NCBI GenBank assembly: GCA_018713375.1
Contig: DVOV01000022.1
Span: 1-18,461 of the forward strand
Length of the DNA stretch: 18,461 nucleotides
From: Candidatus Scatomorpha stercorigallinarum
GTDB lineage: Bacteria; Bacillota_A; Clostridia; Oscillospirales; Oscillospiraceae
Reading direction: 5' to 3'
The notes below the pieces were generated by a model. The model was given only the letters and a program-made list of their open reading frames with translations. It was not told where the DNA came from and did not search any database. Shown in pieces: positions 7,291 to 14,218 of this stretch. Numbering within the stretch: position 1 is the first letter of the stretch; every line of letters starts with the position of its first letter. The position numbers were made by a program, and so were the translations under genes.

Positions 7291-9281
7291 AAAAAGTGGA
7301 CTATGAGCTCTTTTCCCGCTTCCTGATGCCGCATTCGCCGGCCGTGCGCGGGGAGGACATATATTTCCTCGTCCGGCGCGCGGACATGGAGGAGAACGGC
7401 TATAAGTCCGACCTCTACGTCTGGCATGATGGCCGCGCCCGCCGCCTCACCTCCTCCGGGGATGTGAACAGCTTTTTCCTCACGGACGAGGGCGTCGTTT
7501 TCCCGGCCCTCCGCGGGAAAAAGGACAGGGAAAAGGCCGAAAAGGGCGTTCCACTGACGGTTTTTTACCGCCTGCCCTACGACGGAGGCGAGGCCGCGGA
7601 GCTATTCAGGATAGACGCCTCCGTCACGGATATCCGCCCGCTCGGCGGCGGCAGGTATCTTTTCACGGCCCAGTACTCGCACGACTACGCCCGCGAGCTT
7701 GAAAAGGCCGGCGGCGACGCGGAGAAGGCCGCCGAGGCGCTGAAAAAGTCCGTCGCCGAGTGCCAGGTGATAGACGAGGTGCCCTACTGGTCCAACGGCC
7801 GCGGCTATGTGAACAAGCTGCGCAGCCGCCTGTACATATACGAAAACGGCGCGGCGCGCGCCCTCACGGACGAGTTCACGGACGTCTATATGGGCGGGCT
7901 CTGCGAGGGGCGCGTGTGCCTCGTCGAGAGCCGCTACACGGACCTCGAGCCGGAGGGCAACCGCCTCTTCGAGCTGGACACGGCCACGCTGGAGCGGCGC
8001 GAGCTGAGCGTGGCGGAGGGGGCCGCGCACTACGACGCCTGGCCGCTCCACGGCGGGCGCACGGCGGCGCTGGTGAACATGCGCGAGAAGTACGGCCTCA
8101 ACGAGAACGCCCGCGTCTACCTCCATGAAAACGGCGAGTGGCGCTGCCTCTACGGCGGCGGGGAGCACAGCTTCAACAACAGCGTGGGCAGCGACGTGAA
8201 ATCCGGGCGCGGATTTGACGGCAGCGTGCCCTGCGAGCGCGGCGGGGGGCTATATTTCCTTGACACCCTCGGCGGCAGCTCCCATATTGTCCGCGTGGAC
8301 GAGGCGGACGGCTCCGTGCGCGCCGTCACGCAGCCGGGCGCCAACATCACGGACGCCGCCTTTTACAAAGACGGCTTCGCCGCCGTCATGATGCGCGGCA
8401 AGAGCGGCTGCGAGCTCTGCCTGATTGGCGACGGCGGGCAGGAGACGCGCCTGACGGACTTCAACACGGGCATTTTTGAGGAATACGAGTACTCCGCGCC
8501 GCAGAAGCTGGACTTCGTGAACAGCCTTGGCCGCACCATCGAGGGCTGGGTGATACCGCCCGCGGGGATGGAGCCGGGGAAGAAGTACCCTACGATACTC
8601 GACATCCACGGCGGGCCCAAGACCGTCTACGGCGATTGCTATTTCCACGAGATGCAGCTCTGGGCCTCGCGCGGGTACGCGGTGCTGTTCTGCAACCCGA
8701 CCGGCGGCGACGGCGGCGGCGACGCATTCGCCGACATCCGCGGGGACTACGGCGGGCAGGACTTCCGCGACATCATGGCCTTTGTGGACACGGCGCTCGA
8801 GCGCTGCGATTTCATCGACCGCGAGCGCCTGGGCGTCACCGGCGGCAGCTACGGCGGCTTCATGACCAACTGGATCATCGGCCACACGGACCGCTTCAAA
8901 TGCGCCGCCAGCCAGCGCAGCATCTCCAACTGGGTGAGCTTCGGCAACACCTCGGACATCGGCCACCGCTTCGCCAAGGACCAGACGGCCGCCACGGCCT
9001 GGGAGGGCGTGGAAAAGGCCTGGGAGCAGTCGCCGCTCCGCTACGCCGGCAGGGTGACCACGCCCACTCTGTTCATCCACTCCGAGGAGGACTACCGCTG
9101 CCCGCTGCCGGAGGGGATGCAGATGTTCTACGCGCTGAAGGTACACGGCGTGCCGGCCAGGATGTGCATCTTCAAGGGCGAGAACCACGAGCTCTCCCGC
9201 TCCGGCAGGCCGCAGAACCGCGTGCGGCGTCTGCGCGAGATCACCGAGTGGATGGAAAAGTACCTGAAGGACGAAAACTGA
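7287..9281 (+). CDS. S9 family serine peptidase (prolyl oligopeptidase fold)
   Basis: A 664-residue two-domain peptidase: an N-terminal beta-propeller (about 10-390) that filters substrates by size, then an alpha/beta-hydrolase domain (about 400-664). The catalytic Ser is in GVTGGSYGGFMTNW (S521). The expected Asp is D602 in IHSEEDYRCP and the His is H634 in GENHELSR. This order and spacing fit acylaminoacyl-peptidase/DPP-like S9C enzymes that cleave short peptides. No signal peptide is seen, so it is probably cytosolic and recycles peptides. The GTG start at 7287 has AGGAGAG (7272-7278) 8 bases upstream and overlaps the VanZ stop. A solute-binding lipoprotein gene follows after 11 bases, so a peptide-uptake link is conceivable. 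Confidence 0.92.
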   Translation: MKKVDYELFSRFLMPHSPAVRGEDIYFLVRRADMEENGYKSDLYVWHDGRARRLTSSGDVNSFFLTDEGVVFPALRGKKDREKAEKGVPLTVFYRLPYDGGEAAELFRIDASVTDIRPLGGGRYLFTAQYSHDYARELEKAGGDAEKAAEALKKSVAECQVIDEVPYWSNGRGYVNKLRSRLYIYENGAARALTDEFTDVYMGGLCEGRVCLVESRYTDLEPEGNRLFELDTATLERRELSVAEGAAHYDAWPLHGGRTAALVNMREKYGLNENARVYLHENGEWRCLYGGGEHSFNNSVGSDVKSGRGFDGSVPCERGGGLYFLDTLGGSSHIVRVDEADGSVRAVTQPGANITDAAFYKDGFAAVMMRGKSGCELCLIGDGGQETRLTDFNTGIFEEYEYSAPQKLDFVNSLGRTIEGWVIPPAGMEPGKKYPTILDIHGGPKTVYGDCYFHEMQLWASRGYAVLFCNPTGGDGGGDAFADIRGDYGGQDFRDIMAFVDTALERCDFIDRERLGVTGGSYGGFMTNWIIGHTDRFKCAASQRSISNWVSFGNTSDIGHRFAKDQTAATAWEGVEKAWEQSPLRYAGRVTTPTLFIHSEEDYRCPLPEGMQMFYALKVHGVPARMCIFKGENHELSRSGRPQNRVRRLREITEWMEKYLKDEN

Positions 9282-9292
9282 ACGGAGGGGGC

Positions 9293-10528
9293 ATGGGCGT
9301 GAAAAGCGGCACGAAATGTATGGCGGCGCTGCTCGCGGCGCTCATGCTCCCCCTTGCCGCCTGCGCGGCCGGTGAGGACGCCCGGCCGCTCACCAGCGAC
9401 GGGCGGGAAATACTGACGGTCGCCTGCGTCCACGGCAGGCCGGGGCTGGACTACCTGTGCGCGGCCTTCAATGCGCAGAGCGGGGAGTATTACGCCCGCA
9501 TCGTGGAGTACGGCTATGAGCCGGACGCGGACGCCGCGCCCGAGCGCCTAGCCACGGAGCTCATCGCCGGCAGGGGGCCGGACATCGTCGCCGCCTCCGG
9601 CGGAAACAGCCTGATGCAGGAGGCGAAGGACTCCGGGGCCTTCCTGGAGCTGACGCCGCTGCTGGACGAGCTCGTGCCGGGGCTCGTGCCCGCCGTGGCG
9701 GAGGCTCTGCGCGAGCGGCCGGAGATCTACGACCTGCCCGAGAGCTTCGGGATAACGTCCTTCCTCGCCCACCCCAGCCAGACCGGCGGGCGGCTGAGCC
9801 TGACGATGGAGGAGGCGGAGGCGTGCGCCGCCGCGCTGGGCGGGGGCTGCGGTGTGTTCCAGCAGTGGATGACGCGCGAGGAGCTCTATAAGCGCGCGAT
9901 GGACGACGCCACCGGCCGCTACATCGACTTTGAGGCGGGGACGTGCTCCTTCGAGGACCCCGGCTATATCGCGCAGCTGGAGCTCTGCGCGGCATGCCCC
10001 GCCGAGCCGCAGGGCTATGAAAACGGCGGCTGCCTGCTCATGAGCTACCCGCTCACCGGCGTGGAGCAGCTGTGCACTCTGGAGAGGCTTTACGGGGACG
10101 ACTACTGCTTCATGGGCTTCCCCCAGGAGGGGGAGGGCCGCCGGGGCTGGCTGGAGCGCGCGGGCACGTGCTTCAGCGTGAGCGCCGCCGGCAACACGGA
10201 GGGCGCGCTGGAGTTCATACGCTTCGCCCTCAGCACGGAGCGGCAGGCGCTGGTGGAGACCGGCTTCCCCGTGGACCAGGCCGCGCTCGACGCTCTCTTC
10301 GCCGCCGCCCTGGACGGGGAGTACAGCCAGGGAACGCTCGCGCAGCGGGACGTGGACGCGTTCTATGAGCTGCTCAACAGCGGCCTGAGCTTTTCCGAGC
10401 GGCCGGACGCGGTGACGCTCATCATGATGGAGGAGGCGCGCGCGTTCTTTGCCGGCGGCGCCACGGCGCAGGAGGCCGCCCACCGCACGCAGGAGCGCGT
10501 GAGCCTCTATCTGGCCGAACAGGCGTAA
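9293..10528 (+). CDS. Orphan extracellular solute-binding lipoprotein
   Basis: A 411-residue periplasmic-binding-protein-like lipoprotein, probably anchored on the outer face of the membrane. The N-terminus has Lys residues at 4 and 8, a hydrophobic core and a lipobox LAAC with the modifiable Cys at 24. The mature part begins with an ILTVACVHGRPG strand and continues with GRGPDIVAASGG, the typical ligand-cleft segment of family 1 solute-binding proteins. A late block, SVSAAGNTEGALEFIRFALS, is common near the C-terminus of such proteins. GGAGGGG ends 1 to 2 bases before the ATG, which is tight, but the next in-frame ATG would delete the signal peptide charge. No ABC permease or ATPase gene is adjacent, which is unusual. 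The ligand cannot be predicted; partners could be elsewhere or it could act as a sensor. Confidence 0.83.
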   Translation: MGVKSGTKCMAALLAALMLPLAACAAGEDARPLTSDGREILTVACVHGRPGLDYLCAAFNAQSGEYYARIVEYGYEPDADAAPERLATELIAGRGPDIVAASGGNSLMQEAKDSGAFLELTPLLDELVPGLVPAVAEALRERPEIYDLPESFGITSFLAHPSQTGGRLSLTMEEAEACAAALGGGCGVFQQWMTREELYKRAMDDATGRYIDFEAGTCSFEDPGYIAQLELCAACPAEPQGYENGGCLLMSYPLTGVEQLCTLERLYGDDYCFMGFPQEGEGRRGWLERAGTCFSVSAAGNTEGALEFIRFALSTERQALVETGFPVDQAALDALFAAALDGEYSQGTLAQRDVDAFYELLNSGLSFSERPDAVTLIMMEEARAFFAGGATAQEAAHRTQERVSLYLAEQA

Positions 10529-10540
10529 AGGAGGGGCAAA

Positions 10541-10942
10541 ATGGCCATATCCACGGTGACGGCCCGCTTCGGGCAGGACGTCCGCACGGTCTGGCGGGCG
10601 GTGACGGACGTTGAAAACTGCTCCTGGCGCAGCGACCTTGAAGGCTGCGCGCTCAACGGCGAGGGCCGCTTCACGGAGCGCGCGAAGGGCGGGTGTGAAA
10701 CGCGCTTCGCGGTCACATGCCGCGAGGAGTACCGGCGCTGGGAGTTCAAAATGGAGAACAGCCGCATGAGCGGGCGCTGGACGGGCGTCTTTTCCCGCTT
10801 CGGCAGCGGGACAGAGGCCGTGTTCACGGAGGACGTGCGCGCGAAAAACGCGCTGCTGCGCCCCTTCGTGGGGATGTACCTGAAGCGCCAGCAGGCGCGC
10901 TATGTGCGCGACTTGGAGGCGTATCTGGAGGGATGCCGGTGA
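10541..10942 (+). CDS. SRPBCC superfamily protein
   Basis: A 133-residue START/Bet v1-like (SRPBCC) domain protein. The beginning, STVTARFGQDVRTVWRAVTD, is the typical strand-helix opening (polyketide cyclase/dehydrase or lipid-binding type). It is followed by antiparallel strands, including RRWEFKMENSRMSGRWTGVF, and a long C-terminal helix (about 108-133). Such domains form a hydrophobic pocket, but the ligand is unknown. An excellent ribosome binding site, AAGGAGGGG, lies 5 bases before ATG 10541. Its end overlaps the DNA glycosylase start by four bases (GTGA). Small soluble SRPBCC proteins are broadly distributed and the fold alone says little about role. Confidence 0.8.
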   Translation: MAISTVTARFGQDVRTVWRAVTDVENCSWRSDLEGCALNGEGRFTERAKGGCETRFAVTCREEYRRWEFKMENSRMSGRWTGVFSRFGSGTEAVFTEDVRAKNALLRPFVGMYLKRQQARYVRDLEAYLEGCR

Positions 10943-11658
10943 ACACGGAAGAAGCGCTCGCGCTGCTGCGCGCGCAGGCGGACGAGGGCCGCCGCGCCTC
11001 GGCGGAGCGGCTGGGCGTGCCGGCTGAAAACAGCCTCGGCGTGCCGACGGCGGCGCTCCGCCGCCTGGCAAAGCGTCTCGGGCGCTCGAACGCCCTTGCG
11101 CGCGGGCTCTGGGAGAGCGGCTGGCACGAAGCGCGGCTGCTCTCAGCGCTCGTCTGCGAGCCGGAAGGCCTCACGCGCGCGGAGGTGGAGCGGATGATGG
11201 GCGAGGTGGCCTCCTGGGACCTCTGCGACCACCTGTGCAAGGAGCTGGTGATAAAGCGCGGCGACTGGGAGGGCTTCATGCGCGCCTGGGCGGAGGAGGA
11301 CGGCGTCTATAAAAAGCGCGCCGCCTTCACGCTCATCGCCGCCGCGGCCGTTCACCGCGCGCCGCTGCCCATGGAAAAGGTGGAGGGATACCTGGCGCTG
11401 ATACGCGCGCACGCGCGCGACGGCCGGCCGCATGTGAAAAAGGCCGCCTCCTGGGCAATCCGCGAGCTCGGCAAGTCCGGCCCGGCGGAGCGCGAAGCGG
11501 CGCTCGCCGCCGCGCGGGAGATGCTCTCCGGCGGCGACCGGGCGCTCGCCTGGGCCGCGCGCGACGCCATCCGCGAGCTGGAAAGCTGCGTCTGCGTGGA
11601 GGGCGTCAGGCGGCTGGTCCCCGCCGGCGGCAAAATGGCCGCCCGCGCGGGAAAATAA
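10939..11658 (+). CDS. AlkD-type DNA alkylation repair protein
   Basis: A 239-residue all-helical HEAT-like repeat protein of the DNA alkylation repair (AlkC/AlkD) family, which excises N-alkylated purines without base flipping. Conserved family blocks are visible: EVASWDLCDHLCKELV with W93 and D97, YKKRAAFTLIA (about 124-134), and HVKKAASWAIRELGK (about 165-179) with W172 and R175. These are the positions where AlkD proteins line the DNA surface. The GTG at 10939 is preferred over the ATG at 10933, because the Shine-Dalgarno GGAGGG (10927-10932) touches the ATG but lies 6 bases from the GTG. It overlaps the SRPBCC stop as GTGA. It is the last gene of the run and is followed directly by a terminator. 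Confidence 0.88.
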   Translation: MNTEEALALLRAQADEGRRASAERLGVPAENSLGVPTAALRRLAKRLGRSNALARGLWESGWHEARLLSALVCEPEGLTRAEVERMMGEVASWDLCDHLCKELVIKRGDWEGFMRAWAEEDGVYKKRAAFTLIAAAAVHRAPLPMEKVEGYLALIRAHARDGRPHVKKAASWAIRELGKSGPAEREAALAAAREMLSGGDRALAWAARDAIRELESCVCVEGVRRLVPAGGKMAARAGK

Positions 11659-11660
11659 AG

Positions 11661-11723
11661 CCGCCGCTTCCGTAAAAGCGGCGGGAAGGGCGCAAAACGC
11701 CCCCGGGATAGCCGGGGGCGTTT
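11661..11723. terminator. Convergent bidirectional terminator pair
   Basis: There are two hairpins between converging genes. The first is CCGCCGCTT / AAGCGGCGG with a 6-base loop (11661-11684). The second is a perfect 12-bp stem, AAACGCCCCCGG / CCGGGGGCGTTT, with loop GATAG (11695-11723). On the minus strand the second is followed by TTTTGC and begins 4 bases after the DUF362 stop codon. On the plus strand it ends in TTT. It closes both the nine-gene run and the DUF362 gene. Confidence 0.82.
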
Positions 11724-11727
11724 GATC

Positions 11728-12867
11728 TTATAATTTGGAGGCTATCTTCGCTATCGCCGGGCGGCGGGAGGTGATCGCGCCGCGGGGGCAGAACTCCTGG
11801 CAGCAGAAGCAGCGGATGCACTTCGAGCGGTCGATGCGGGCCTTTTTCCCCTTCAGCTGCGCCGCGCCGGCGGGGCAGACCTCGCGGCACCTGCCGCAGC
11901 CGACGCACTTCGCGCGGTCCACCTGCGGGCGGGCGGCGAAGCCGCGCTCGAGGAAGGCGCGGATGAGCCTGGGCTTGTTCTCAAAGGTGATGTCCCCGTC
12001 GAGGGGCATTTTTTCAAAGTCCGGCGCGCAGAAGGGCGCGATATCGCCCGCGATGTCCAGCTCCTCCCAGCTCGCGGGGCAGAGCCCCCGCTCGATGGAG
12101 GCCGCGACGGTGGGCACCTCCTGCGGCTCAAAGCCGATGAGGTGCGCGCAGAGCAGGTCCGCCGCCCAGGGCGAGGGCGAGGCGATGAGCGCGCCCATGT
12201 GCCGCGGCCTGCCCTGCGTGGGGCCGTTGCCCTCCATGCAGTCCACGGCGTCCACCAGCGTCAGCCGGGGGGCGAAAAACTCGCTCAGGTCCACCAGCAT
12301 GGAGCAGAAGTCCGCCGTGCGCGGGTAGGAGTAGTGGAACTCCGGCTTGCGCGTCCCCGGTATGGCGCCGAAGAAGTTCTTCACCGCGCAGGTCATGCCC
12401 GCCATAGCGTGCGTTTTCAGCTTGGCGAAGTCTATGACGGCGTCCGCTTCCAGCAGCCAGGCTGTCAGCGGCAGGCGCTTTGCTGTGCGCCCGGCGGGAT
12501 AGTCCACCTCGCGCGTCTCAAAGTCCGCGTTCAGATGCGCTCCGGCGGCCTCCACGGCGCGGATGCCGCTGCCGGCGTAGACGCCGTTCACCCAGGCGGC
12601 GTTGAAGGGCCCGCCGGGGCTGTCGCCCACGACGACGTCCGCGCCCAGCGACACGAGCATCCGGCACAGCTCCGCCACCAGCGCCGGGTGCGTGACGGCG
12701 GCGGTCTCCGGCTTCATGCGGGCGACAAGGTTGGTCTTGACGGCGATGCGCATCCCCGGCCGCACCCAGCCGAGGCCGCCGGCGGCCTCCACGGCCGCGG
12801 CCAGCGCCGCCTTCACCGTTTCGCTTCCGTAGTCCGGGCAGGGGACGACGGCGACTTTTTTCTCCAT
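11728..12867 (-). CDS. DUF362 protein with two 4Fe-4S clusters
   Basis: A 379-residue iron-sulfur protein. An N-terminal DUF362 domain (about 1-260) carries TNLVARMKPETAAVTHPALV, VVVGDSPGGP, FAKLKTHAMAGMTCAVKNFF and a VDCMEGNGPTQG block. The C-terminus is a bacterial two-cluster ferredoxin. Its first motif is CVGCGRCREVCP (321-332) and the second CIRCFCCQEFCP (350-361), each with four cysteines, consistent with two [4Fe-4S] clusters. The family is widespread in anaerobes, but the reaction is unknown; electron transfer coupled to the DUF362 domain is likely. Start ATG 12867 is preceded by GGAGGAG on the minus strand. It is divergent from ilvE and converges on the end of the nine-gene run. The second motif has an extra Cys (CIRCFCC), which is a slight variation. 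Confidence 0.9.
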   Translation of the reverse strand: MEKKVAVVPCPDYGSETVKAALAAAVEAAGGLGWVRPGMRIAVKTNLVARMKPETAAVTHPALVAELCRMLVSLGADVVVGDSPGGPFNAAWVNGVYAGSGIRAVEAAGAHLNADFETREVDYPAGRTAKRLPLTAWLLEADAVIDFAKLKTHAMAGMTCAVKNFFGAIPGTRKPEFHYSYPRTADFCSMLVDLSEFFAPRLTLVDAVDCMEGNGPTQGRPRHMGALIASPSPWAADLLCAHLIGFEPQEVPTVAASIERGLCPASWEELDIAGDIAPFCAPDFEKMPLDGDITFENKPRLIRAFLERGFAARPQVDRAKCVGCGRCREVCPAGAAQLKGKKARIDRSKCIRCFCCQEFCPRGAITSRRPAIAKIASKL

Positions 12868-12895
12868 GGCAGCTCCTCCAGAGGCGTTTTCGTAA

Positions 12896-12924
12896 ATTAT
12901 AGCTCAGCCGCGCCAAAGGCACAA
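12896..12924 (-). promoter_or_regulatory. Promoter of the DUF362 gene
   Basis: On the minus strand a consensus -10 TATAAT (12896-12901) lies 17 bases after TTGTGC (12919-12924), a weak -35. Predicted initiation is about 22 bases before the ATG, giving a short leader that contains the GGAGGAG site. Confidence 0.6.
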
Positions 12925-12933
12925 GCATTTTGC

Positions 12934-12970
12934 TATTGCAATATCGCCAAAATGTGATAACATATTCATG
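12934..12970 (+). promoter_or_regulatory. ilvE upstream region with 10-bp palindrome
   Basis: The divergent gap holds a perfect palindrome TATTGCAATA (12934-12943). TTGCAA inside it, followed 16 bases later by TAACAT, is the best ilvE promoter candidate but is weak. If correct, a factor bound to the palindrome would affect ilvE and perhaps the DUF362 gene. No T-box or leucine-codon leader peptide is recognisable between here and the ilvE start. Confidence 0.35.
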
Positions 12971-13030
12971 AGAGGGCCTGTGCGCCGCGTCAAAAGGCGC
13001 ATGTGACAAAATATGAAAGGACTGATATCC

Positions 13031-14101
13031 ATGGAAGAGATCAAGATCACCCGGACAACGGCGCCGAAGGAAAAAACGCCCAGCAACAAGCTCGGCTTTG
13101 GTAAAGTGTTCTCCGACCACATGTTCCTCATGAACTACGACGCCGGCCAGGGCTGGCACGATCCCCGCGTGGTGCCCTACGGCCCCATCGAGCTCATGCC
13201 CTGCGCCAACGTGTTCCACTACGCGCAGGAGATCTTCGAAGGATTGAAGGCCTACCGCACGGCGGACGGCACGGTGCAGCTCTTCCGCCCGACCGAGAAC
13301 ATCCGGCGCATGAACAACTCCGCCGAGCGTATGTGCATCCCGCAGGTGCCGGAGGACCTCTATCTGGAAGCCCTCAAGACCATTGTCAGCGTGGACGCGG
13401 ACTGGGTCCCGGCCGAGGAGGGCACGAGCCTCTACCTGCGGCCCTTCATCATCGCCACGGACGCCCAGCTGGGCGTGCACGCCGGCCATCACTACATCTT
13501 CTGCATCATCTGTTCCCCCTCCGGCAGCTACTATGCCGGCGGCATCGACCCCGTCAAGATCATGATCGAGAGCCGCGACGTGCGCGCGGTGCGCGGCGGC
13601 ACGGGCTTTGCCAAGTGCGGCGGCAACTACGCGGCCAGCCTGCGCGCCGGCGAGGAAGCGGAGAAGAAGGGCTTCGCCCAGGTGCTCTGGCTGGACGGCG
13701 TGCATATGAAGTACATCGAGGAAGTCGGCGCCATGAACGTCATGTTCAAGATCGCCGGCAAGGTCGTCACGCCCGACATCTCCGGCGGCACCGTGCTGCC
13801 CGGCATCACCCGCAAGAGCTGCCTGGAGCTGCTGCGCGAGTGGGGCTATGAGGTCGAGGAGCGCAACATCTCCGTCGAGGAGCTGATCGGCGCCATCGAG
13901 GACGGCACGCTGGAGGAGGCCTGGGGCTGCGGCACGGCCGCCGTCGTCTCGCCGATGGGCCTGCTGGCGTATAAGGACGAAGAACACGTCATCAACAACA
14001 ACGAGATCGGACCCGTCACCCAGCGGCTCTATGACGAGCTCACCGGCATCCAGTGGGGCAAGGTGCCCGATACTCACGGGTGGATCGTGAAAGTGTGCTG
14101 A
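13031..14101 (+). CDS. ilvE: Branched-chain amino acid aminotransferase
   Basis: A 356-residue fold-type IV PLP enzyme that interconverts leucine, isoleucine and valine with their 2-oxo acids, using glutamate/2-oxoglutarate as the other pair. It is cytosolic and usually dimeric. The sequence matches the longer (BCAT class II) branch. It has ANVFHYAQEIFEGLKAYRTA near the start, the Schiff-base lysine K195 in GTGFAKCGGNYAAS, EEVGAMNVMF, and a GITRKSCLELL block that holds the PLP phosphate-binding region. ATG 13031 was chosen because AAGGA lies 9 bases upstream. An in-frame ATG at 13013 has no ribosome binding site and would add MKGLIS. It stands alone with its own terminator and no other ilv or leu genes beside it. 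Confidence 0.92.
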   Translation: MEEIKITRTTAPKEKTPSNKLGFGKVFSDHMFLMNYDAGQGWHDPRVVPYGPIELMPCANVFHYAQEIFEGLKAYRTADGTVQLFRPTENIRRMNNSAERMCIPQVPEDLYLEALKTIVSVDADWVPAEEGTSLYLRPFIIATDAQLGVHAGHHYIFCIICSPSGSYYAGGIDPVKIMIESRDVRAVRGGTGFAKCGGNYAASLRAGEEAEKKGFAQVLWLDGVHMKYIEEVGAMNVMFKIAGKVVTPDISGGTVLPGITRKSCLELLREWGYEVEERNISVEELIGAIEDGTLEEAWGCGTAAVVSPMGLLAYKDEEHVINNNEIGPVTQRLYDELTGIQWGKVPDTHGWIVKVC

Positions 14102-14166
14102 AAGCGCAGGCATAAAATGCGCTCCGGCGGTGCGCCGCGCAGTGCGTGGGCGGCGCCGGTACCTTG

Positions 14167-14195
14167 AGGGGAAGGGCTTTGGCCCTTCCCCTTTT
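14167..14195 (+). terminator. Terminator of ilvE
   Basis: An 11-bp perfect stem, AGGGGAAGGGC / GCCCTTCCCCT, with loop TTTG is followed by TTT. The 65 bases between the ilvE stop and the stem hold a GC-rich segment (GCGCTCCG, 14119-14126; TGCGTGGGCGG, 14143-14153) whose two words also occur in the hairpin island after the GT2 gene. No good promoter for comEC is visible between this stem and its start. Confidence 0.8.
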
Positions 14196-14218
14196 CGGAA
14201 CGGGAGAGGGGGAGAGGG

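Noticed and set aside
9548..11071. Minus-strand open frame of about 507 codons opposite the lipoprotein, SRPBCC and AlkD genes
   Set aside because: GC-rich antisense shadow: low-complexity Arg/Ala/His composition, no motifs, and no ribosome binding site, while the plus strand has clear families.
12868..13030. T-box riboswitch or leader peptide in front of ilvE
   Set aside because: No T-box core sequence, specifier stem or terminator is visible in the short leader, and no run of branched-chain codons after a ribosome binding site.
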